This document shows, piece after piece, positions 35,587-47,500 of a DNA stretch of 64,000 bases. Made by a program: the position numbers and the translations under genes. Source of the DNA: Heliocidaris tuberculata (taxonomy: Eukaryota; Echinodermata; Echinoidea; Camarodonta; Echinometridae); assembly GCA_025618425.1 (NCBI GenBank), contig CM046838.1:9741527-9805526 (forward strand). Direction: 5' to 3'. Within the stretch, counting starts at the first letter, position 1, and each line of letters begins with the position of its first letter. Below the pieces are notes generated by a model. The model worked only from the letters and a program-made list of their open reading frames with translations, did no database searches and was not told the DNA's origin.

Positions 35587-38500
35587 GTTTAATTTAGTGA
35601 GGATCCAAGTCTTTTCTGTAAATACCCTTTTTCCCCGTTTCCTCTTTTACTAACTCATTTGTATTGTATTATAAATGTCTGTGTGTCTATTTCTGGTTGT
35701 CATGGGAAATTGCCACTTGTTCTTGTTATGTTTTCTTGGTGATGTGAATTGTTAATTGTGCCTCCTTAAAGGCTCCTTAAGTGATCTATTTCCTATCTTT
35801 ATATACCTTGTTTTATGGACTTCTCTGACAAAACATAATTTTCCTCTGTCCATAATAGAAGCTGCCCTAAAGTCGTCCTGATGAAGTGCACAATGGATGT
35901 GTAACCAAAAGTGCCTTAGTTTCATTGACTGTATTATGTCAACCGACCCATGACCGCAATTAAAAGTACAGAGATGTGCAATGAGCCTGGCGGTGTGGCT
36001 TTTGAATAATCAGTAAAAAGCGACCTTATGACCTTTGTGGTTATGTCAATACAGTCCCTCAAATGAAGTTGGATGCTGCATATTCCTGGATGAGTGAGGA
36101 AGAAAGCATCATTTGAATGCAAATCTTTGACAAAAGACTTTGCGGCTGTTGACCTGGAACTCATTTTTAAACTTGTTATAGCTATGAAACTTAACTTCAA
36201 TACGTAGATTTGTAATATGAGATTTATAAAAATTAAATAAAAATGAAAATGCCTTCTGTCAGGTAAGACAAAGCCCTTAATTATGAAACTGTTAATGGTG
36301 TTTTAATTGTGCAGTATATATAATATATATACCACAAAATGTTGTGAACTTTATTTTCTGCCTATATATTTATATATGCCCTGTTTATTTAAAATAATAG
36401 TTGTATTTTCTTTTGCTGAACAGAATAATAATGATTGTAATTACTAGATTTGAGCCCATTCTCAAATCAAGGTCATGTGTCATTCTATAGATTTTGTATA
36501 ATTGAAGCAATATTTTTATTTACCACTACTGCTTGATAGCTTCTTTTCCTCACCTTACCTATCATCTGTAGCCTATCAGGAGAGATGTTTCAACCCAATG
36601 CTTGATGATGCTAATTTTGTACTTCATATGGACTACTCTGTAGCCTTTCATAAATGATATTCCAACCCAGTGAATGATGTTTATTTCTCACCTTGTATCT
36701 CCTCTGCAGCCTTTCATGTCTCCAAGGTATCCTGGAGGACCAAGAGGGCCAGTCAGAATGCCAGGAAACCAGGTAAGACAGTCATAAACAGAGATTTTGA
36801 ACTATATAGTGGCAGTAGAGAGGATTCAAAACACTTTTACAGCCTAACTTACATCCCAGTCACACTGTTATGCGATTCTGAACCAACTGATAACAACATC
36901 TTGGCCCATTTGGGGTAATGGTTCAGTCTATTGTCGGTCATGTGTCGATCTAGTCATTGTGACTTGGGTTGGAGATCAGTTAACACACTGTTCAGTCTGT
37001 GTGACACTGTGTCTGCAGAGAGAATCCCGGTTAAAATGCATTGATGTGTTCATAGAGTTATTACTCTGTGTGACACAGTGTGATACATTGGAGCCACAGA
37101 TGAAATAACAGTATTGATGCATCAGTGTGTGAACACATTAGATTTAGAACACTTTCACAGTGTTGACAGTGTGAACCTTCTGTGCCCGTACTGTTGCCAT
37201 GCAGAAGGGTTCTGTCTTCTTCCCATTAGAGGGACGCATTGCTTGATCTGTTACCGAACATCCTTTATTGTAAATTAAGCATACATCTAGTGCTGTACAT
37301 GCAGGCAGTATGTTTATTCTCACATCCAGGAACTTTTCCTCATATAAGTTATGGCAATGATTGTGATTCTAGCTATGAAGTGGATAAATGATGATATTTT
37401 CTGGTTCTTTATTTCGAGTAATATAAGGATTATTGATTTGAAATAACCACATTATAACATAGCCTCCTTCTGTGACTCAAGCAATTCTGTCAACTTACTC
37501 AAGAGCTAGTCAATATATAATGACCTGTTCTTCTGACCAATCTTATGTATGACCCATTGAGTGACCTAATTTTATGCACATATTCTGATAATAGATATAT
37601 GCTTTGTATGGTTTCCTATAGCCTACAGTGGGAGCCCCCAACTCACAAGCTATGATGCAATCAATAGACCCGTCAAGGCAACCTGGTAAGTCCCATGTAA
37701 TTTTCATTATATTTATTCTAGGAATGACCCAAGTCTACTTGATTTGTAGTTCAACATACAGATGCCTTGTTGAATTACTATGAGAAAGATTTTCAGGTAC
37801 CAATTAATAATTTGACTTGATTGAATCGTTAATTGATATGTAATAGAATCGGTAGAAAGACCATCCCTGAAAAGTTTTCACAATTAGTAAGGCAAAAATG
37901 TTAATTTTCAGTAATAATAATAAGTACTCTAATTGTAGCTGAAACATGATTCTATAATCATCATGAAAAGAGAAACTAATTTCAAAGAAATTCCATACCA
38001 TCATTACTAAATGTATATAGCCCTGCTGCCCGTACCCTTTTCGAGTGATTTTCAACATTGCACGTTCAAAAGTTCAATATTACATCTGATAGATTTGATG
38101 TTAAGATGTATATTTAAAATTTTAATATGCTGAGCTGTAGTACTAAGAAAGTTATTTCCTGCTTTTGGCCATTATCACTACCATGATACTTGCACATGTA
38201 CATGTGATATGATACATACTTAAGTTGTGGTGAGGCCTGATAAGAGCTTTACAGAAGTCCAAAAGGAATAGGAAATGACCATCACTCAAGTTACAAAATG
38301 AAGAGTATGACTGAGAGTAAAACTAGTGGGAATTTAATATGGAAGATCTGTCCATCATCTATATTTCCTTATTGTGAGTACAGAGCAATGAGGATGTCAA
38401 TCCTTGACAATGTTAGATACATACATGTACTAATCCAAGACATTTTGAAAAATGAATTATGATTAATGTAATTTGCCATGAGTAAATTCAAGTTCATTTT

Positions 38501-41500
38501 AGTATTTTCTGCGGATCAAGGAATACTGTATAAGCTGTTATTTTCGCGTACAGACATTTTCGCGAATGGCAAGGTCCAAGACAATTTCGCGAGATGTTGT
38601 TTTCGCGGTTTGCCAAGGCCAAGTGACCAACATCACCAGTATTAATTCGCAAGACTGAAATAATTGCTAAAGATTATAAAGCTACTTAATGATAAGGTCT
38701 CGCATGTAATTTGAACATAAACTCTGCCATGTAAAAATTGGTTAGACTCTTCCAAAAATTTGGCTTAAATTTCACTTTAATTGTGGCTTCAGCTGAAAAC
38801 TCCAGCCACAATTCAATCTGCAATAAAAGCAATTCGTATTCTTTTATTCAATTTAATTTTTTGGTTGGATTCCTATTTCAGAAAGTAAGTATTCCTACTG
38901 TACATGCCTCATTTTTTTCGTTGGGTGAATTATTGCAGCCATAAAGAAGTGGCGATATTTTCGCGAGCTGTTAAATTCGCGTCCCAACATCAACTCGCGA
39001 AATTCGCGAAAATAACAGCTTATACAGTATATGCTAGTGAAATTGACTGTTGGCCAAAAGCTGGAAAGGCTCGTTTTGCAATTGTCTGAGTATTCCATTA
39101 TAGCTACAGATTGTAACCCTAGTACTCGCTTAGAAGAAATTTCAGCTTTATATGAATTATTTATATTAATACTATGGCATTGAATTGGATTGATAACTTT
39201 TGGTCATCTTTTCATTTCTCCAGGTCATCCGAGTATAATGGGTCCTAGGATGAACCACCCGAGAATGCCCATGAATCCAGTGAGTACATCAAGACTACAG
39301 ACCATAGCGTATTGAGAGGGACAGTTTGACATGCGTGTACGCAAGCATGGTCAAAGGTTAAATCATAGGGCTCCAAATAGTTCCTTCTCATGTACAATCT
39401 CTATGTTAGGGAACTACAGGTAACTCTGCCTAAGTCGAATCACTTGGGACCACAGAAATCTGTTCGACTTAGGCGAAATTCGACTTAGAAGAGGTAAAAA
39501 ACACATGTTTTACTCATTCTGTTCTGAAAAATTGCTTCGACTAAGGCGATTATTTGACTTATGGAAGGTCGACTTATGCAGAGTTAACTGTATTTGAAAC
39601 ATAGATTACATAAATGATGTGCTTATGAAATTAATAAAGTGATCAAGTGTGACATCTTCTGTCAACCACGCAGTATCAATAGCTGCAATAGTTTGGAGAT
39701 AGTAGCTTTTCAATATCACTGTTTTATCTGTTGCTTTTCATTTCATTGTACCTTTTTTCATTGCCACAATATCAACATATATATGTTTCTTGTGTAAACC
39801 TTGCAAGATCACAGATTTCTCCTTGATTAATATGAAACCCTAAAACATCAACAAAAAACATTTTCCTAGTGAGGAAGGAGTAATGTTCAGAGCTTCTTGC
39901 AAGGTTATGACTTATATGGTATCCATATACCAACCAAAGGGATTTGGTTTGTATTATATTTGTAAACAAGTTATCAGATAACTGATCTGGCTTTGAATTC
40001 TGGATCCTACTGGAATCCAAGACCTGTATTTCAAATGCTTCTTAATGATATGTCAAACTTTATTTTCTTGCCGTTGAGCTCTGCTTAGGTTTCTTACACT
40101 TTCTTTAATTTGTTGTTTTTTCTTGTTTCTTTTTCAAGAATTATGGTGGTCCAGGAATGAGGGCGCCATTGAATTCAATGCCAGGAGGAATGCCAATGTC
40201 AATGTAAGTTTTACTCATCAATGGAAGGAAAGGCATATTACAAACATAAATCATTTTACAATAGACGTAGCATAAGGCATATCCAGTATTCACTATATTT
40301 GGTTTGATATTCCTTTTAGCTCATCTTATTGAGTTTTTTACATTTATTATGAAATGTGCATCATTTGTTACATTTGATAAACTACATCTTTTTAGTTACC
40401 TCATTTGGGATTCTGGACAAAAGTTGATTATCAAAGTTACTGCTACATTTTTACTAAACATAGAATATCACTATAACATTAATCGTTGTTCTTTAAATAT
40501 ATATTTTTCCATTTACAGGGCAGGAGGAAGGCCTTGGAATCCAAATGCAGCATCAGTAAGTTATACACTATTGTACACTGAAGAATTGTTTAATGTCACT
40601 GATTACACAAGGAATTATTTTCTGTGTATATTCATCTTGATGTAACAAATAATTTATCCTGGAGCATAGATGTACATTAGACTGCAAAGGAATGCTTCAC
40701 AAGTAAAAATGTAAGGAAAGCTATGAGCTATATGTATTAGAAAATAAGATATATGAAAAAGGAAGTTGTAATTGGCAGCTAATATATGTATAATCTTACT
40801 GTAATTATGTTTCCACCTTGACTGATATAAAAATATTTACAAAGTCTATTTTCATTAAAGTTTAACCATTTTGTGTAAATGGTTGAAAACCAGAAAAATA
40901 CATCATACTCCTCTTTCTTATGTTGTCTCGTTCAATTTCCACTTTCACTTACTACCTCCTCACAATTTCTTTTCTGTCTCTGTTACACCCTTTCTCTCAC
41001 TTTGTTCTGTTCTCCTTTCTCTTTCCTCCCCTCTATCCTTTTCTTGCTGTCTCCCACATGTGTCTAATTCTATTTCACTGATGCCTCTCTCTTTCCCTTT
41101 TATCTTGCTATTTCCCTCTATCTCTATTTCTCTACTTGATCCACCCTTGATCTTTTCTCTCTCTCTTTTTCTCACCCTCTGCCTCTCTTTCATTTCCACC
41201 TTTGCTTTTTTTTTCTCTCTCTCTCCCCCTAATTTCTTTCGTCTCACAGGGTCCTCCTGGTGGTCCTGGTGGAGGTCCTCCTGGTACTCCTATCATGCCT
41301 AGTCCACAAGGTAAGTAACAACCACACCCTGTGTTTTATTGCGTATACTAACATGTAAAAATATAAAATCAATTTATTTAGGCCCGTTTGTCACACCTCA
41401 TCCACATCGTATTTTACAAGGCTTCAGTTTTTCTTCCATTCTTGATGCGTCTATCATTGTTATCAGTGCTAACCCGTTGCCTACGATAACTGGGTAGTCC

Positions 41501-44500
41501 CTGTATTGAGCTAATGGGAATCAGAGAATTCAGAAGTCAATGGGTTAACATATATATTAAGTAACTCTTTTAGTCCCTGTCCTCACTTCCTGTCAGAATT
41601 AAAATCTTTGATATTATAATCTTCCTTTCTTTTTATGTCAGAATACCATCCCACTGCTGCCACCAAAATTAAGAACTTTAAAATATTTAAATAGAGTGCT
41701 GGAAATCCTGGAATTAATGTAAGATCATTAAATTTAATGCATGCCTTTTTGAGGAATTCTTTTATAAATCAGGCAAGATAAAGGAATCTGCAGCATTTAT
41801 CAATTCCTGTTTATGGTTGTGGAAATTTATACTATTGTAAATCATTCTCTTAAACATGTGACACTATGGAAAAAAATGTCATGCTGAAAATAAAGGTAGA
41901 GTTTTTGCCACTTTTCATAAGGAGTGAATATGAAACAATTCAGAATGTATCCAACAGCAGCCAGGATTGGTTCCTGCCATCTGTAAGTAATGTTACAATG
42001 ACACAACCTCAATTCATTTTTCATTGTCTTACCATCATGAATGTGCATAGATTTAAGTGTCATGATCCAGTCAATATTAGTGTCATATCATTACACATCA
42101 GAGAATAACTTTTTTTTTTAAATAATATTTTTTTCTGTTTAGAAAGTAGGTATTCCTGTATTCATGATAAGGTGGATGTGTTGGCTGCTATAGATAGAGC
42201 TAATATACCTCCATTCTAGCAAGCTTAAGAAAAAAGAAATTTTGTTGCAATATAAAGCAATACTATGTAGCTAATTGCATATTGTAATATTGTAAACAAA
42301 TCATACTTTTTAAATTTTCCTCTTTAAAGTTGAATGTTAATACTTTTCACTCCAACCTACAATGAAGAAATTATTTCTCCCCATTAATCTATTTTATTTC
42401 CTCTTCATGAAACATGTTTTGCAGTGCTGTAATCAAGTGTTTTATAACTAAATAGAAGGGTCATTTAATTGGCCTTTGAGCAAATCTGTAAAAGTGAACT
42501 TGCAATATTTGTATATGTGCATGTAGTCATTGTCTGTGTAGATGTTCTTTACTGAGGAGTTATTTTGCATACTCTCCTTACAGATTCCTCTAATTCAGGT
42601 GACAGCATGTTCTCAATGATGAAGTCAGTACCTGGTGGAGCCATGGGACCAGGGGTAAGACAATATTTTATGAATTATTCTGCATAAAAACCAAACCAAG
42701 AATGTTACCCTTTATAGATTGCAGTTTAATACTTCAATTCAATTTATTTATTTCATAAAAATCACACAAGTTTATATATACATTGAAAAGCGTTCAGATC
42801 TAACACCCTAAAAAAGTCAGGGGCTTGAGATTGTAGGGGGATCCATAACATAAATGACAGTTTGGTGATACATAAATAGAAAAGCATAAAACAAGCAACG
42901 AAAGTTATAATACAAAATACAAAACATAAAACATAATTACAATACTAAAAGTAAAAAAACACTACTGAGGGATGTAAGTTATATCAAAATTTTTATGTCG
43001 GAAGGATGTCATTGATAGGTGGCAGCTTGATTTTGGCTTTAAAAGGGTTTACGGTGGTCATGTATTTGAGTAAGGTTATGTACTTCACATACATCGTAGT
43101 AATGAAAAGGTAAGTGCAAGAAATATGAACAAGTATCAGCTAAGTAACAAATTTTTTTAGCATCAATAATATACTAATTTATATTTTTGATCTTTTACAG
43201 AATACAAGCAGTGTATAACTTATACTGAAGTGTGAATCACAGCAGACGGGCAAGGAAATGGATGTAAATTGTGTAGTTCAAATTATTTTTTATGGTCGAC
43301 TAAAAAATCTTGGGTATCTATGTCAGTGGAACATCCTTGTGGCCTATATAGCTCACTTGTTATGCAATTTTAGAGAAAATTAACTTCCATTTGAACCTCT
43401 TCTCTTGGCAGAACTTTCCAATGAATTCTGGGCCTGATGGACCTATGCCAATGAGTCAAGACATTCCTCCTGTCATGAACGGTGAGATGGATGGCATGCC
43501 GAAAAGTTCGCCAGCAAGCAATCCACCAGGTGGCCCAGGAGGGCCTGGTACGCCAAGAGAAGACAATGGTTCCATGACCCCACAGATGTTCCCACCATAT
43601 GCAGAAAATGTAAGTACTTTGTGATGACATGATTGCTGCCCTCATGTGCCAAAATCAATGTCAGGAGATGAAATTTCTTTTTGGCTTTTAATCATCTGTA
43701 ATAAGAATAAGAAGCATGTGCCACAGCAAAGTGTTTATTTAGGGATAGACTTGAAGCTGAATTTTGTTAAACTTTGGCCAGTAAATTTGAAAAATAGTGA
43801 GAAACATACATTTTAAAATGAAAATTCAATGCCACATTACACTACGTATTGTGTGTTTTGAGAAAAAAAAATATCTAGAAGTCATTTACTTGAAGATTTT
43901 AGTACAGGAAAACAAACAAATTTGTTAATTATAGAAGTGCCCACTTTCTTGTATTGTTCTTTCATAAACCTAAAATAATCAAATATATTTTCAAAAATAT
44001 ATATATAGGTATTATGCTTATTTCTAGATTTTAAGATATAACACTATGTCATATCCTGTTCATCACTGATTTTTTCTTTTAAAAATTAGAAGTTATTTTC
44101 TCAAGACTTTTAGTGAGATCAAAATGAAATGCTGCTGAATTTATAGAATTTTAACTTCAGAGTCTGAGATCATTACAAAAATGCTTTAAAAACTTACCTC
44201 AGATAGGATGAGTATATACTTATAGAAAGAGAAATTATATTTATCTTTTCATGGCAGAGCAAATGTGTCCTGAAATACCTGTCTTGAAGGAATAATCAAG
44301 CAATAACACAAGTTAAGGGTTCCAGATTGATGTGGTGTCATTTAGACGCCGTAATGATTACTTTGAAATCATTACTTTGAAATGAGCCCAGCATGTGCAG
44401 TCTGTGCTATTATTCAGGAATACACATTGCATACTTGTTGGCCTTGTTCTGCTTTTGTGGAAACCTGACCTGCTCCATTCAGACTGTAGCTCTATTAACA

Positions 44501-47500
44501 CTTTACCAATGATGAAACATGGAATATCTGCGTGGATATTCTCTGTTGTTAAAATGGTGGCAGCGGTGGGATGCTTTCTGTCAAATTGACCAGTGGCTCA
44601 AGTTTTTATTGTTTAAGTGAATAATGAGAAGTTCATTCCTCCCCTTTGGGCTCATTCCCACGGTAACATGTTTTTTCGAAGGTTCATCATTTTTAAGGTT
44701 TGTTACTCCGAAGGTTCATATTTCCGAAGGTTTGTTTACTCCAAAGGTTTGTTACTCTGAAGGTCCGTAATTCTGAAAATGAAATAGGGTTCATAATTCC
44801 AAGGGTTCTTAATTCTGAAAATGTAATAGAACCCCACATCATTTTTGGAATTACGTACCTTCAGAATAATGAACCCTTTTTCATTTTTGGATGTATGAAT
44901 CATATAAAGGAACCCTCAGAATTATGATCCTTCTGTGTAATGCAGCAAATGTTCGGAATTATGAAACGTGATTTATTTTCAGAATTATGAACCCCCTGGT
45001 ATGGGAAATACGAACCTTTGGAAAAACAAGTGCCCCCCCCTCCCCATTCCCACATGATGCAGTAAATCACATTTCCGAAGCCCCTGTGGCAAAGTAGAAC
45101 AAGATACATAGTTAACATATGCCCAATAACTTTCATAAACTTGTAGCAATGACTTCTTGTATGTGAAGTATGTAGTATATGTACCAGTAATTTGGTTATC
45201 ATTTTAATGTGTTCGTATTGTGTTTCTATGGCTCCATGAAGGAACAAGTCCATATTTTTACATAGCTGAGGTCTTTCTTCTATAACTGTTATATTGCATC
45301 TTTTTCTCTTATGTACATATATATTTTATATGTTATGTTACGTTTAATGTTTCAATGTATATATGTGTGTCTGTATATAAAATAATGCCATATAATTAAC
45401 ATATGGGAAGGTCCAAGGTAGGTGGTCATTTGATGTCCCATACATTGGCAAGTGTTATGGAATTATGAACATAGAACTGACATCAAATGTATCATTTTAC
45501 TTTATAATTGGTCTGATCCAACCTATAGTAGGGCTATTAACTTAAACAATCATCGGACAAAATAGCTTGGACTGGCGGGCTTCTGTAATAATGAATTAGT
45601 GACCAGTGGTAAATATTCTTTAAAACCAACAGCAGAAAAGAAGTCAATTCTCCATAATAGTGTTGAAGGAAAATCTTCTTCCTTCTTCCTTTTCTTCCTT
45701 TTATTTCTTATCCTTTTGTATGTTCTTCACAGAATTTTGAAAAAAGAATGATGGATGACAATTAGGCTTGCATGATGAGGTCTCATTTATGTAATTTCTC
45801 GGACGTGTGTGTGTGTGTGTGAGCAAGCCTTGGAAGGTCATATTCAAAATCTATGGAACATAAAATTTTTTGGACTCTCCCTGCTTACAGCTTCAATAGA
45901 GAAACAAGTGGTTTTCTCCAAATACGATAAGTAGGTTTTGTATTCCATATATTGCAAGACAAAAGATAAATCAGAGAAATTGGTCAAAAATTTCTTGAGA
46001 TGAATGTCTCACATTGGTGGCTTATTTGCTATGGAGTACTAACATATATGCTTGATTAAATCTCCAAATTTTATTGTTGAGGTATGTTTCCTGTTATTTA
46101 TTTCAACGGTATAGGAATTTCTGTGTTTTTACCATTAGTGATTGATATAGGACCCTTGACTTCCCACTGTAAGAAGGATTGGCATGGGCAACATGGATAG
46201 GATATTTCAATGGCAAGACTTCAAGATGGAGAACAGTGCCATCTTTATTTGAAACAGGTTCCTTTGGGATTCTGTGTGTTTGAATTTGTGTCAAAGACCT
46301 TACTTATAGGTCTGTATTTCACTCTTTTCCAAGAGGTTGTAAAGTCACCTGGAAAAAAGAGAATGCTGTTTGTCTGTTAGAGTATTACTTTATCTTCTAT
46401 GTCAGCTGTCAATATAGAAATTTAAATTTCACATGTAAGGCCTTACTTGTTGTAATGAATTAGGAAGATGACTTCTGCATTATGGGTTGGCATCTTAGAG
46501 ATGGAAATGCTGCTTATTTATCTGATTACGTGATTGTAAGAGCTGGTGGATGGTTGTCAAATGATCTTGTGGCTGATAGACCCACTTTTATTTTCAAGGG
46601 TTTCTTGCTTTCTTGGTACACTTGGTAGATATGGTGACAAGCATGGTTTTGGTAATCATGTGATGCATTGTTTCCTATATGGAGTTCATGGAAGAAATCT
46701 GTGTCAGGGACTTGTTGATTCATTTTGAAATATAAAGGACAGTTAAGAGTTGGCTATTAACGATATGGGATTTTGGCTTGAAACTCTGGATGGTGCTTAT
46801 TTTAGTGGACTGATAGTGGAATTCATTTGAATTGTTGACTCCTGAGTTATGGTCTGCTTATTGCAGCTCTGTTTTGCCAATATGCATATTGTTTACTGTT
46901 TTAATATTATAACAATGAATATATTGTATGTAATATATATTACTTAACAGAATATGTATACGGGTTTATATTATCATATTGTAATGAAATCATTTAGGAA
47001 CGAAATTGAGTGAGACACAGAGCAGAATGTTCTGAATATATATTCATATTCTTTATTGGCGAAAACATTTGGATTTTTTATGGTACCAGGCTAATAGATT
47101 TTCATTAGATGTAAAGAAGATCTAGTGGTAACAAGATATACATTAAATAAAATAGTTTTCAGGTTTGCTAAGCTAAGGTAAGATTAAGAACATATCTACA
47201 TGCTAGATGTTAATCAGTATTCTGTTGTGTGTATGGAAGATCAAAATAGGCAAGACTTTACTTTTTTAAGTAATTTCTTTTCGAACTTACTGAAGCATAT
47301 CCGTAACCCTATATTCTCAAAGTAGTGTAATCTTTATCTTCATCAACATAACTATCTATGAAATGAAATCATCCCAAATCATTAATAAAACTCTATTGAG
47401 GGCACTGTATTTACAAAAGGCACTACCAATAAACACTTTTTTAACCTCCAAAAATCAAAAACTTATTTTTCTGAGATGCTGTTGGTAACCAGTGGAGTTT

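Noticed and set aside
40871..41302. 143-codon Ser/Leu/Phe-rich + strand ORF
   Set aside because: It translates the CT-rich tract before exon 12 and then the exon in the wrong frame.
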